Translations under genes and position numbers: made by a program
From: Microvirga lenta
GTDB taxonomy: Bacteria; Pseudomonadota; Alphaproteobacteria; Rhizobiales; Beijerinckiaceae
Assembly (NCBI RefSeq): GCF_020532555.1
Contig: NZ_JAJBBR010000012.1
Coordinates: forward strand, 122,091 to 186,090
Length of the DNA stretch: 64,000 nt
Direction of reading: 5' to 3'
Shown: piece after piece, positions 9,622 to 18,572 of the stretch
Numbering within the stretch: the stretch's first letter is position 1
Layout: each line of letters begins with the position of its first letter
The notes under the pieces: model-generated
Database searches by the model: none
What the model was told of the DNA's origin: nothing
What the model saw: the letters and a program-made list of their open reading frames with translations, nothing else

Positions 9622-10743
9622 CTATGCATCCGCGGCGGCGAAAACAAGGACATCCTTCGGGTTGATCTCGATCCCCACATCCTGGCCCTCCTTGGCGCCC
9701 ACCGGATCGTGAACGCGCGCCTGGAGCGGCCTGTCCACACCCTCCACGCCGATATGGACGAGTTCGACCTCCCCCAGGAAGCGGCGCGAGACCACCCGCC
9801 CGGGCAGGCACAGGCCCGCCGGCTTGAGCTTCAGGCCCTGCGGCCGCACGCAGATGACGGCCGGCCCGTCGCTGAGATGCGGCGCGGGAAACACCCCGAC
9901 CGGACAGGTGGCGACGCCGTTCCTGACCTCGCCCCGGATCTCGTTGAAATCGCAGAAGAAACGAGCCGCGAACAGGTTGGCCGGACGACGGTAGATCTCC
10001 TCGGAGCGCCCCTCCTGGATGATCGTTCCCGAGCGCATGAGCACGATCCTGTCCGCGATGCGCATGGCCTCTTCGGGATCGTGCGTCACCACGATGGTGG
10101 TGGCGCCCGTCTCCCGCAGGATCGCGACGGTCTCGTCGCGGATCGCGTCGCGCATCCGCTTGTCGAGGTTGGAAAAGGGCTCGTCCATGAGGAGAACGCC
10201 CGGCCGCGGCGCGATGGAACGCGCCAGCGCCACCCGCTGCTGCTCGCCTCCCGAAAGCGTGTGCGGATACTCGTCGACCATGTGCTCCAGCCCGACCCGC
10301 GACAATGCGCGGCGGGCGGCCACATCCGCCTCCTTGGCCGAAAGGTCCTTGAGGCCGAACATGACGTTCTGGCGAATCGTCATGTGGGGAAAGAGGGCAT
10401 AGTCCTGGAACATGAGCCCGACGCCCCGCCGTTCGGGCTCCACGAAGACGGAGGGGCCGCTGACCTCGAACCGGTCCATCAGCACCCGGCCGGAGGTGGG
10501 CTCCTCGACCCCGGCCGCGATGCGCAGGAGCGTGGTCTTGCCGCAGCCGGAATGGCCGAGCAGGCACACGAGTTCCCCCGGCTCGACGGTCAGGGACACC
10601 CCGTCGAGCACGGTGGTGTCGCCGTAGGTCTGGCCGATATTCTCGAAGGCGAGCTGGGCCGGGATGGACGCACCGGCCGTTCCGCGCTGGCCCCAGCGGG
10701 GCAGGCGGAAACGGTCATGCGCGGGCGCAGGTTTGCGGATCAT
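9622..10743 (-). CDS. Orphan ABC transporter ATP-binding protein (CysA/PotA/FbpC type)
   Basis: A 373-residue ABC ATPase with all signatures: Walker A GHSGCGKTT, Q-loop MFQDYALFPHM, signature LSGGEQQRVALARS, Walker B GVLLMDEPFSNLD and H-loop VVTHDPEE. After about residue 245 comes a TOBE-like domain (DFNEIRGEVRNGVATCPVG), as in importers of ferric iron, sulfate, polyamines or other small solutes. No permease or binding-protein gene is next to it, so its partners must be elsewhere. The ATG at 10743 overlaps the scpB stop by four bases (ATGA), placing it unusually in the scpA-scpB transcript. The substrate cannot be read from the sequence. Confidence 0.88.
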   Translation of the reverse strand: MIRKPAPAHDRFRLPRWGQRGTAGASIPAQLAFENIGQTYGDTTVLDGVSLTVEPGELVCLLGHSGCGKTTLLRIAAGVEEPTSGRVLMDRFEVSGPSVFVEPERRGVGLMFQDYALFPHMTIRQNVMFGLKDLSAKEADVAARRALSRVGLEHMVDEYPHTLSGGEQQRVALARSIAPRPGVLLMDEPFSNLDKRMRDAIRDETVAILRETGATTIVVTHDPEEAMRIADRIVLMRSGTIIQEGRSEEIYRRPANLFAARFFCDFNEIRGEVRNGVATCPVGVFPAPHLSDGPAVICVRPQGLKLKPAGLCLPGRVVSRRFLGEVELVHIGVEGVDRPLQARVHDPVGAKEGQDVGIEINPKDVLVFAAADA

Positions 10744-11450
10744 TCCTCGCCCGTCTCGGTCTGGTCCATCTCCAGCGGCTGGAAGAGATCGTCGCCCTCG
10801 AGCGGATCCTCGTCCTCGCGCAGGGCCTGATCGTCGGAGGGCACCGGCACGGAGAAGTCGGACGGAACGCGGCCCTCGATGAACCCGGCGCCCTTGAGCT
10901 CTTCCAAGCCGGGCAGATCGTCGATGGCGTCGAGGCCGAAATGCTCCAGGAAATGGGAGGTCGTGCCGTAGGTGACGGGCCGCCCCGGCGCCTTGCGGCG
11001 GCCGCGGAGCCGGATCCAGCCGGTCTCCATCAGGGTGTCGAGAGTGCCCTTCGAAGTGGCGACGCCGCGGATTTCCTCGATCTCGGCCCTGGTCACCGGC
11101 TGGTGATAGGCCACGATGGCCAGGGTCTCCATGGCGGCGCGGGAGAGCTTGCGCTGCTCGACCACGTTGCGCGCCAGCACGAAGGAGAGGTCGCTGGCGG
11201 TGCGGAAGGCCCACTTCCCGGCGACGCGAACGAGATTGACGCCCCGGCTGGCATAGAACGCGCTCAGGTCCTCAAGGATCTTTTCCACATCGGCGCCCTC
11301 GGGCAGGCGTCCGGCCAGATCCTCCGCGCTCAGGGGCTCGGCCGAGGCGAAGAGAAGCGCCTCGGCGATGCGGACGGCTTCGCCGTGGTCGGGCACGCGG
11401 CTCTCGTCGGGGGCCGGCGCTTCCAGGGTATCGTCGTTGCTTGGTTCCAT
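10740..11450 (-). CDS. scpB: ScpB, segregation and condensation protein B
   Basis: ScpB binds the kleisin ScpA in the Smc-ScpAB condensin that organises and separates chromosomes. The 236-residue protein has two winged-helix units. The second contains LSRAAMETLAIVAYHQPVTR and EIEEIRGV, the most conserved ScpB stretch, then GRRKAPGRPVTYGTTSHFLEHFG. The C-terminal 50 residues are acidic and poorly conserved. It starts one base after the scpA stop. Confidence 0.95.
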   Translation of the reverse strand: MEPSNDDTLEAPAPDESRVPDHGEAVRIAEALLFASAEPLSAEDLAGRLPEGADVEKILEDLSAFYASRGVNLVRVAGKWAFRTASDLSFVLARNVVEQRKLSRAAMETLAIVAYHQPVTRAEIEEIRGVATSKGTLDTLMETGWIRLRGRRKAPGRPVTYGTTSHFLEHFGLDAIDDLPGLEELKGAGFIEGRVPSDFSVPVPSDDQALREDEDPLEGDDLFQPLEMDQTETGEE

Positions 11451-11451
11451 A

Positions 11452-12252
11452 TCAGGCTCCTGCCTCGGCCGGATCCGTGACGGGCTTCACCCAGACCGGT
11501 GCGAAGGCCTCGTCCTGCCGGACGGTGAGCTTGCCCTCGCGCACCATCTCCAGGGTGGCGGAAAGGGCCGATGCCAGCACCGTCGGGCGCATGGCGGGCT
11601 CGACCATGTACTCCACGAGATAGGTATCCAATGTGACCCAGTCGTTCAGATGACCGACCAGGCGCTCCAGCGCCTCCCGCGCCTCCACCAGGGACCAGAC
11701 GGTCCGCTTGTGGAGGGAGACCCTCGCATTGAACTGGATCTGCCTCTGCCGGGCATAGGCCGAGAGCAGGTCGTACAGGGTCGCCTCATAGCGGGAATCC
11801 CTGCGGACCACCACGGGCTCCGGCGCGCCCCGGGCGAACACGTCGCGGCCGAGCCAGTTGCGCTCGCCCATCTTCTTGGCAGCCTCGCGGATGGCCTCCA
11901 GCCGGCGCAGGCGCAGGGCCAGGGCGGTCGCCAGATCCTCGGCGCTCGGCCCCTCCCCCTTCGGCGGCTCGGGGAGCAGGAGGCGGGACTTCAGATAGGC
12001 AAGCCATGCCGCCATGACGAGATAGTCCGCCGCCAGCTCCAGGCGCATGCGGCGGGCCTCCTCGATGAAGACCAGGTACTGCTCCGCCAGGGCCAGGATC
12101 GAGATGCGGTGGAGATCCACCTTCTGGCGCCGGGCCAGCTCCAGCAGCAGGTCGAGCGGCCCCTCGAAGCCGTCCACGTCGACCAGGAGCGCGGGCTCGC
12201 TTTCCGCACGCTCGGGGGGCGCGACATCTTCGAAGGGGAGAGCCTGTGCCAT
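11452..12252 (-). CDS. scpA: ScpA, segregation and condensation protein A
   Basis: ScpA is the kleisin that bridges Smc heads. The 266-residue product has the N-terminal signature LVDVDGFEGPLDLLLELARR and the KVDLHRISILALAEQYL helix, then a middle region rich in Arg and Glu, and a C-terminal winged helix (VLASALSATLEMVREGKL). The reading frame stays open for another 230 bases into nagZ antisense sequence, but MAQALPFEDVAPPE at 12252 is the natural start, 38 bases after the nagZ stop. Confidence 0.94.
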   Translation of the reverse strand: MAQALPFEDVAPPERAESEPALLVDVDGFEGPLDLLLELARRQKVDLHRISILALAEQYLVFIEEARRMRLELAADYLVMAAWLAYLKSRLLLPEPPKGEGPSAEDLATALALRLRRLEAIREAAKKMGERNWLGRDVFARGAPEPVVVRRDSRYEATLYDLLSAYARQRQIQFNARVSLHKRTVWSLVEAREALERLVGHLNDWVTLDTYLVEYMVEPAMRPTVLASALSATLEMVREGKLTVRQDEAFAPVWVKPVTDPAEAGA

Positions 12253-12290
12253 GGGTGAACTCAACTCGGTGGGCGTGCAGCTTCCACTGC

Positions 12291-13307
12291 CTAGGCCACC
12301 ATCGCAAGCGCGGCATCCAGCCTCGCTCGGGCATCCACAGGATCCAGCGGCTCCGGCTCGTGGCGGATGCGCTGCAGCGCCGCCTCGGCCCGGCGCAGGG
12401 CCTCCCCTTCCAGGGAGGGCGCGGCCTCGGCCACGGCGGTCATTTCCTCCATCTGGCCGTTGCAGTGGAGAGCCATGTCGCACCCCGCCGCGAAGGCGGC
12501 CTCGGTCCTGCCCCGGAAGGAGCCGGACAGGGCGTGCATGGACAGATCGTCGGTCATGACCAGGCCGTCATAGCCGATATGGCCACGGATGATGTCGCGA
12601 ATGACGGTGGGAGAGGTCGTGGCCGGGCGCTCCGGGTCGATCGCCGTGTAGACCACGTGGGCGGTCATCGCGAGCGGCATGTCGGTCAGCATCCGGAAAG
12701 GCTTGAAATCGTGGGCCTCCAACTCCTCGCGGGAGGCATCGACCACCGGCAGGGCGAGATGGCTGTCCGCCCCGGCCCGGCCGTGGCCCGGCATGTGCTT
12801 GACCACCGGCAGGACCCCACCGGCAAGAAGCCCCTCGGCCGCCGCACGGCCGAGCACGGCCACCTGTTCGGCGGAGCGGCCATAGGCCCGGTCGCCGATC
12901 ACGTCGTGGGCGCCTGGGGACGGCACGTCGAGGACGGGAAGGCAATCGACCGTGACGCCCGCCGACAGGAGGTCATGGGCGATCAACCGGGCGCCGAGCC
13001 GGGTGATCTCGCGCCGCACGAGCGGATCGTTGGCATGGACGAGGCCGTAGGTGCGCCCGGACGGGTATTTGGGCCAATGGGGCGGCCCCATGCGCTGCAC
13101 CCGGCCGCCCTCCTGGTCGATGAGGATGGGGGCGTCCGCGCGGCCGACGGTCTCGCGCAGGGCGTCGCAGAGCGCCCGGACCTGCGCCGGATTGTCGATG
13201 TTGCGCTTGAACAGGATGAATCCCCAGGGAGCGGCCTCCCGGAAGAAGGCAGCCTCGTCGGGGGTGAGTTCGTGGCCGGAGCAGCCAGCAATAAAGGCGC
13301 GGGTCAT
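12291..13307 (-). CDS. nagZ: Beta-N-acetylhexosaminidase (glycoside hydrolase family 3)
   Basis: NagZ removes N-acetylglucosamine from anhydromuropeptides in the cytoplasm during peptidoglycan recycling. The 338-residue protein has the GH3 NagZ hallmarks: GFILFKRNIDNPAQV near 30-45, DQEGGRVQRM near 75, and VVKHMPGHGRAGADSH (about 160-175), the flexible loop carrying the catalytic His-Asp pair. VMTDDLSMHAL near 245 carries the nucleophile Asp. No signal peptide is seen. It lies between the SPOR-domain gene and scpA, a neighbourhood common in Alphaproteobacteria. Confidence 0.95.
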   Translation of the reverse strand: MTRAFIAGCSGHELTPDEAAFFREAAPWGFILFKRNIDNPAQVRALCDALRETVGRADAPILIDQEGGRVQRMGPPHWPKYPSGRTYGLVHANDPLVRREITRLGARLIAHDLLSAGVTVDCLPVLDVPSPGAHDVIGDRAYGRSAEQVAVLGRAAAEGLLAGGVLPVVKHMPGHGRAGADSHLALPVVDASREELEAHDFKPFRMLTDMPLAMTAHVVYTAIDPERPATTSPTVIRDIIRGHIGYDGLVMTDDLSMHALSGSFRGRTEAAFAAGCDMALHCNGQMEEMTAVAEAAPSLEGEALRRAEAALQRIRHEPEPLDPVDARARLDAALAMVA

Positions 13308-13367
13308 GCCCGCGCCTTACGTCCCCTGTCCGGCAGGGTCAAGAAGTCTTGAGCGCCGTGCCCAGGC

Positions 13368-14834
13368 TTAGTTCTTCGCCACGAAGCACTGGCCGCCCTG
13401 TCCCTGAAGCCGGGAGCAGAGGGAGGAAGCCTCGTCCCGCGCCATCGGTCCGACCCGGACGCGATAGAGCGTGTTGCCGTTCACCTCGGCCTTCCGGATG
13501 ATCGAGGGCAGGCCTTCCAGCTCGGGATACTTCTTCTGGAAGCGCTCGAACGCGGCCTGCGCGTCGCTTTCGGAGCTGCTGACGCCCAGCTGGACCGAGA
13601 AGTCGCCGGTCGGCGTCACGAGCGGCGGCGTTTCCGCAGGGGCGACCGCCACCGGCTGGGCCGAGGCCACGCGCTGCGGCGAAGAGCCGCTGGCGGGTGT
13701 CGAGGCCGCCGGAGTGGGGGCAGGAGCCGCCTGGACAGGCTCCGGAGCCGGAGCCGGCTGCGCGGGTGCCGGAGTGCTCGGCGCCGGCTGCGGAGCGGCC
13801 GCGGCCACCTGGGCGGGGGGCGGAGGCGCGGCGTTGCCCTGCGCCGCCGGGGGCAGCGACATGGTCGGCAGCACAGAACCCGCCGCCCGGGGCGCCGCAG
13901 CGCCCCCGGGCTGGACCACGCTGCCGTCGGGACGGATGGTGACGGTACGGACCTTGCGCGGTTCGCCGAGGTCGAGACCGCCCGCCGGACGTCCGGCCGA
14001 GGTCGCTCCGGTGGCGTCGCCTGCGCCGCCGGAATTCATCCGGACAGCCTGAGCCACGTCGACCGGCTGCTCCTCGCGGTTCACCACCTTGGTCTCGGTG
14101 TTGGCGCGCTCGTAGATCTGCTTGTTCTGGTTCGGGATCTCGACCCCGCCCGGATTCTGCGGCTGGACCTTGATCGGCTCGTTCGAGGCTTCGATCAGCG
14201 GGGGCTCGCCGCCCGACAGCGACGAGGATCCGCCGCCCAGGAGATAGGCCCCGCCGCCGCCGATCACGACGGCGCCGAGAACGGCTCCGGCGAGGATCAG
14301 GCCCTTGCGCGACCGGGGCTTCTCCACGGGCGCATAGCCCATGTCCGCGTCCTGATCGTAGCCGGAATCCGCGTGGTGGGCCGCGTTCGGATCGTAGTAA
14401 TCCTGGCCATAGGCCGTGTGGTCATAGGCATCGTGGGCGTCGTGACCCTGTGCCGGAGCCTGATGATAGGCGTACTGGTCGGGCCGGGCTTCGGCCTGCG
14501 GGTACTGGTCGTAGTGGTAGGCCGGCGCGGCGGCCTGCCCTCCCCGCGGGGTCTGAGGCTGGGCGGCTCTGGGCGCGGGCGCGGCGGCGGCCGGTTCGCG
14601 CACGGCGAAAAGGTCGTCGAGGCCGGCATTGGCCTGGTTGCGCGGACGGGCAGGCTGGTCGCCGGCCAGCAGGGATTGGAAAGGATCGTCTTGTCCCACA
14701 ATGCGCGCGAGCTCCGCCAGCGGGTCGTTCCGCGTGGCAGGGGCCGCTTGCGAGGGGGCGCCTTGCGCCTGGGCGAGTTGCCGTTCGATCTCATCAAGAT
14801 CGACGGCAAAACGGGGCTTTACTGATTCGCTCAT
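13368..14834 (-). CDS. SPOR-domain membrane protein
   Basis: A 488-residue protein likely drawn to the division site by binding denuded septal peptidoglycan. It has a cytoplasmic N-terminal region rich in Gln/Ala/Pro/Tyr (HYDQYPQAEARPDQYAYHQ), a single membrane helix near residues 190-215 (GLILAGAVLGAVVIGGGGAY), a long Pro/Ala-rich periplasmic linker, and a C-terminal SPOR domain (about 410-488: FSVQLGVSSSESDAQAAFER ... YRVRVGPMARDEA). The ATG at 14834 has GGAGG upstream, which decides it over an in-frame start at 14870. Genes of this type between argS and nagZ are common in the order. Confidence 0.88.
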   Translation of the reverse strand: MSESVKPRFAVDLDEIERQLAQAQGAPSQAAPATRNDPLAELARIVGQDDPFQSLLAGDQPARPRNQANAGLDDLFAVREPAAAAPAPRAAQPQTPRGGQAAAPAYHYDQYPQAEARPDQYAYHQAPAQGHDAHDAYDHTAYGQDYYDPNAAHHADSGYDQDADMGYAPVEKPRSRKGLILAGAVLGAVVIGGGGAYLLGGGSSSLSGGEPPLIEASNEPIKVQPQNPGGVEIPNQNKQIYERANTETKVVNREEQPVDVAQAVRMNSGGAGDATGATSAGRPAGGLDLGEPRKVRTVTIRPDGSVVQPGGAAAPRAAGSVLPTMSLPPAAQGNAAPPPPAQVAAAAPQPAPSTPAPAQPAPAPEPVQAAPAPTPAASTPASGSSPQRVASAQPVAVAPAETPPLVTPTGDFSVQLGVSSSESDAQAAFERFQKKYPELEGLPSIIRKAEVNGNTLYRVRVGPMARDEASSLCSRLQGQGGQCFVAKN

Positions 14835-14941
14835 TGCGCCGGACCTCCGGTAACCCGACAGAACGCCCATCGCTCCATCGGCACGACGTTACGGCACCCG
14901 GCGCATGCGGTTCGAAACAGGTCGCCCCGCCTCAAAAACCG

Positions 14942-16702
14942 TCAGCGCATCTCGTTGGGAGCCGTGACGCCCAGGATGGCGAGGCCAGATGCGAGCACGC
15001 CCTTCAGGGCATGCACGAGAGCGAGCCTCGCTTTCGTTGACTCTTTATCAGTTTGATTAACAAAGCGTAATTGCGGCAAGTCTTTGCCCTTGTTCCACAG
15101 CGAGTGGAAGGCGCTGGCCACGTCGTAGAGATAGAACGCCACCCGGTGCGGCTCGTGCGCTTCCGCCGCCGCCTCGATCATCCGCGGATACTGCGCGATC
15201 CGGTGGATGAGGTCCATCTCCGCTTCATCAGATAGGATCGAAAGGTCAGCTTTTTCAAGCTCTTCGGGCGAGAAATTCGCATCCGGGAACGCCTCCGCGG
15301 CCTGCCGGAACACGGACGCGCAGCGGGCATGCGCGTACTGCACATAGAAGACCGGATTGTCCTTGGACTGTTCCACGACCTTGGCAAGATCGAAGTCCAA
15401 GGTGGCGTCGTTCTTGCGGAAAATCATCATGAAGCGGACCGCGTCCCGGCCCACCTCGTCGACAACATCACGCAGCGTCACAAAGTCGCCGGCCCGCTTC
15501 GACATCTTCACCGGCTCGCCGCCGCGCAGAAGCTTGACCAGCTGGCAGAGCTTCACGTCCAGCTCGCCCTTGTTGTCGGTGACCGCCTTCACGGCCGCCT
15601 GCATGCGCTTCACGTAGCCGCCGTGGTCGGCGCCCCACACGTCGATCATCAGGCCGAAGCCGCGCTCGAACTTGGAGCGGTGATAGGCGATGTCCGAGGC
15701 GAAATAGGTGAAGGAGCCGTCCGACTTCAGGAGCGGCCGGTCGACCTCGTCGCCGAAGGAGGTGGCCCGGAACAGGAGCTGCTCCCGGTCCTCCCAGTCC
15801 TCGTCCTTCTGGCCCTTGGGGGGCGGCAGGCGGCCCATATAGACCAGGTCGCGCGAGCGAAGCTCCTCGATGGTCTTGGCGACTTCGCCGCCGTTGTCCT
15901 GCTGAAGGGAGCGCTCGGAAAAGAACACGTCGTGGTGGATGTTGAGCGCGGCCAGATCGGTGCGGATCATGTCCATCATGGCGTTGATGGACAGCTCGCG
16001 GACCAGCGGCAGCCACTCGGCCTCGGGCTTGTCGAGAAGGCCCTTCCCGTGCTCCCGCGCCAGCTTCTCGCCCACGGGCTTGAGGTAGTCGCCCGGATAG
16101 AGCCCTTCCGGAATGGCGCCAATGTCCTGGCCCAGGGCTTCCTTGTAGCGGAGATAGGCGGACCGGGCGAGCACGTCGACCTGGGCGCCCGCGTCGTTGA
16201 TGTAGTACTCGCGGGCCACCTTGTAGCCCGCATAGGCCAGGAGGGCCGCCAAGGCGTCGCCGAAGACCGCGCCGCGGCCGTGGCCCACATGCATGGGGCC
16301 GGTCGGGTTGGCCGAGACGTATTCCACGTTGACGGCGGCGCCTGCCCCCTGCCCGCTCCGGCCGAAGCCTTCGCTGTCGATCACGACGGCGCGCAGGACC
16401 TGATGCAGCACTTCCGGGGCGAGCCGGATGTTGATGAAGCCGGGGCCCGCCACCTCGACCTTGGTGACGCGCGGATCGTCCTGGAGGTCGCCCACGAGCA
16501 GATCGGCCAGGGCGCGCGGGTTCATGCGCGCCTCCTTGGCCAGCACCATGGCGGCATTGGTGGCGAGATCGCCGTGGGACGGATCCCGCGGCGGCTCCAC
16601 CACGACGCGGCTCGCGTCCAGCCCCGGTGGGATCTTGCCCGCCTCGGCCAGACGGCCAAGCGCATCCGCCACTCGCTTCTCAAACAGACCGAAGATATTC
16701 AT
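14942..16702 (-). CDS. argS: Arginine--tRNA ligase
   Basis: ArgRS, a class I synthetase that charges tRNA-Arg. The 586-residue protein has an N-terminal additional domain (to about 115), then the HIGH-type motif [20 protein letters not shown], the anticodon-binding helical domain, and a C-terminal EMR. KMS-like MSKRAGDF lies near 370. [15 protein letters not shown] at 16702 is the usual start; another ATG at 16711 lies three codons upstream. The frame stays open further upstream only because it reads through a repeat (16728-16836). Confidence 0.96.
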   Translation of the reverse strand: MNIFGLFEKRVADALGRLAEAGKIPPGLDASRVVVEPPRDPSHGDLATNAAMVLAKEARMNPRALADLLVGDLQDDPRVTKVEVAGPGFINIRLAPEVLHQVLRAVVIDSEGFGRSGQGAGAAVNVEYVSANPTGPMHVGHGRGAVFGDALAALLAYAGYKVAREYYINDAGAQVDVLARSAYLRYKEALGQDIGAIPEGLYPGDYLKPVGEKLAREHGKGLLDKPEAEWLPLVRELSINAMMDMIRTDLAALNIHHDVFFSERSLQQDNGGEVAKTIEELRSRDLVYMGRLPPPKGQKDEDWEDREQLLFRATSFGDEVDRPLLKSDGSFTYFASDIAYHRSKFERGFGLMIDVWGADHGGYVKRMQAAVKAVTDNKGELDVKLCQLVKLLRGGEPVKMSKRAGDFVTLRDVVDEVGRDAVRFMMIFRKNDATLDFDLAKVVEQSKDNPVFYVQYAHARCASVFRQAAEAFPDANFSPEELEKADLSILSDEAEMDLIHRIAQYPRMIEAAAEAHEPHRVAFYLYDVASAFHSLWNKGKDLPQLRFVNQTDKESTKARLALVHALKGVLASGLAILGVTAPNEMR

Positions 16703-16727
16703 CGACTTCATCTCAATAGCAACAGAA

Positions 16728-16836
16728 GCCCTCCTCCTGAGGAGGACCGCAAGGTCCGTCTCGAAGGATGAGGGCGTTTCCAGAGCGCGCTGGACCATCC
16801 TTCGAGACGCCGCTTCGCGGCTCCTCAGGATGAGGG
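16728..16836. repeat. Repeat family A, full copy (between dgt and argS)
   Basis: A palindrome-rich element of about 109 bases containing GGACCGCAAGGTCC, TCTCGAAGGATGAGGGCG, CGCGCTGGACCATCCTTCGA and GCCGCTTCGCGGCTCCTCAG. The reverse complement of this copy closely matches 44385-44490, and part of it matches 20715-20778. It occupies nearly all of the dgt-argS gap, so it is transcribed as part of the argS leader if the two genes share a promoter. Confidence 0.85.
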
Positions 16837-16872
16837 ACCGTGCCGCCGGGGCGCTCCAAGGCCTCGGCGCGC

Positions 16873-18081
16873 CTAACGCAAGTCTGGCGTTACGTCAAAC
16901 AGGCGGCGGTGTTCGAGGAGCGCATACCGGTCCGTCATCCCCGCAATATAATCGGCGACCCGCCGCGCCAGACGCGCCTCGTCGTCCCTCGGCAGGTCCG
17001 CCTGCCATTCCTCCGGCATGGATTCCGGCTCGGCCCTGAAGCGGCGGAACAGATCGCGCAGCACGTCGTCGGCCTCGGCGCGCACCTTCATGACCTTCGG
17101 GTGCCGGTACATGTGGGCATAGAGGAAGCGCTTGATCGCGGCGTCCGCCTGGGTCATGTCCCTGGAGAAGCAGATGACGGTCTCGCCGGCGCGCCTTACC
17201 GCTTCGGCGCTTTCCGGAGCGAGGGCTGCGATTCTCCGCTCCCCTTCCGCCACCACGTCCTCCACGAACCGGGTGATGACCCGCCGGGTCAGCTCGTGGA
17301 TGCGCCGGGACAGTTCCAGTCCCGGATAGCGGGCGTCGATCTCCCGCAGAAGCCCGTCCAGGAACGGGACCTCCCGCAGGTCCTCGATGTTGAAGAGCCC
17401 CGCCCTCAGGCCATCGTCGATGTCGTGGGCGTCATAGGCGATGTCGTCGGCGATGGCCGCCGCCTGGGCCTCTCCGCTGGCGAAGGTCGCGAGCTCCAGA
17501 TCCTGCTGGGCATTGTATTCGAGGATCGCGAGGGGCACGCCGCGTTCGGCATAGCGCAGGGTCGGCCGGCCGTCGGCGTCCAGAAGCGGCCCGTTGTGCT
17601 TGACCAGCCCCTCCAGGGTCTCCCAGGCGAGGTTGAGTCCGTCGTATTCGGCGTAGCGCCGCTCCAGCCGGGTCACGACCCGCAGGGCCTGGGCGTTGTG
17701 GTCGAAGCCGCCGAACGCCGCCATGCACTCGTCGAGGGTGTCCTCGCCCGTGTGGCCGAAGGGCGTATGGCCGAGGTCGTGGGAGAGCGCCAGCGCCTCG
17801 GCCAGATCCTCGTCGAGACCGAGCGACCGGGCCAGGGCCCGGGCGATCTGGCTGACCTCGATGGTGTGGGTCAGCCGGGTGCGGAAATGGTCGCCCTCGT
17901 GGTAGACGAAGACCTGCGTCTTGTGCTTCAGGCGGCGGAAGGCGGATGAATGGATGATCCGGTCCCGGTCGCGCTGGAACTCGCTGCGGGTCGGGGAGAC
18001 CGCCTCCGGATAGAGCCGACCGCGGCTTCCCCACGGATCGCAGGCATAAGGGGCACGCCATCGTTCGCCAAAGGGCCGCAC
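16873..18081 (-). CDS. dgt: Deoxyguanosinetriphosphate triphosphohydrolase-like protein (HD domain)
   Basis: Predicted dNTP triphosphohydrolase of the Dgt family, cleaving dNTPs to deoxynucleoside and tripolyphosphate and so controlling nucleotide pools. The 402-residue protein has the N-terminal [20 protein letters not shown] motif and a metal-binding HD region: [18 protein letters not shown], then [17 protein letters not shown] (about 110-130). The C-terminal helical region is typical of the shorter, class 2 Dgt proteins. It opens the long minus-strand block and diverges from erpA over an 87-base gap. Confidence 0.94.
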   Translation of the reverse strand: MRPFGERWRAPYACDPWGSRGRLYPEAVSPTRSEFQRDRDRIIHSSAFRRLKHKTQVFVYHEGDHFRTRLTHTIEVSQIARALARSLGLDEDLAEALALSHDLGHTPFGHTGEDTLDECMAAFGGFDHNAQALRVVTRLERRYAEYDGLNLAWETLEGLVKHNGPLLDADGRPTLRYAERGVPLAILEYNAQQDLELATFASGEAQAAAIADDIAYDAHDIDDGLRAGLFNIEDLREVPFLDGLLREIDARYPGLELSRRIHELTRRVITRFVEDVVAEGERRIAALAPESAEAVRRAGETVICFSRDMTQADAAIKRFLYAHMYRHPKVMKVRAEADDVLRDLFRRFRAEPESMPEEWQADLPRDDEARLARRVADYIAGMTDRYALLEHRRLFDVTPDLR

Positions 18082-18168
18082 GGGTCATCCTCGGGTTGAA
18101 GCCTTGTCGGTGCGCACTTACCTTGCTCTTGTACGGTTGTCCAAGACTACCACGGACTGGATGGACGA

Positions 18169-18495
18169 ATGCCTGGAATCACCCTGACCGAACGCGCTGC
18201 GCGCCGCATCAACGAGATCATGGCCTCGGAGCCTGAAGGCTCGATGCTGAGAATCAGCGTCAACGGAGGCGGCTGTTCGGGCTTCCAATATGCCTTCGAC
18301 GTGGACAGGACCCGGCAGGACGATGACCTTGTGATCGAGCGGGACGGCGCCGCCGTTCTCGTGGACGAGGTCTCGATCCAGTACATGGACGGCTCGGTGA
18401 TCGACTTCGTGGACGATCTCATCGGCCAATCCTTCAAGATCGAGAACCCCCACGCCACCGCCTCCTGCGGCTGCGGCACGTCGTTCTCGCTCTGA
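18169..18495 (+). CDS. erpA: Iron-sulfur cluster insertion protein (A-type carrier, ErpA/IscA family)
   Basis: An A-type carrier that takes Fe-S clusters from the assembly scaffold to client proteins. The 108-residue product has the three conserved cysteines: GGGCSGFQYAF near residue 38, and SCGCGTSFSL at the end (CGC motif). Adjacent divergent placement with dgt is common in rhizobial genomes, where this gene is annotated erpA, but IscA versus ErpA cannot be separated on sequence alone. A 77-base gap separates it from the next gene. Confidence 0.92.
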   Translation: MPGITLTERAARRINEIMASEPEGSMLRISVNGGGCSGFQYAFDVDRTRQDDDLVIERDGAAVLVDEVSIQYMDGSVIDFVDDLIGQSFKIENPHATASCGCGTSFSL

Positions 18496-18572
18496 GATTT
18501 CGTTTCGACCGATATTCCTTCGCCCCGCCAAAGCGGCTATGACACCAGGGCTTTTCGGCCTTGGGGGATGAC

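Noticed and set aside
9622..11214. A 530-residue fusion of an upstream segment to the orphan ABC ATPase
   Set aside because: The upstream part is another-frame reading of scpB; the ABC gene begins at the ATG overlapping the scpB stop.
11452..12483. Longer ScpA with 77 extra N-terminal residues
   Set aside because: The extension is antisense-free but out of frame with nagZ and Arg/Gly-rich; the typical ScpA start is at 12252.
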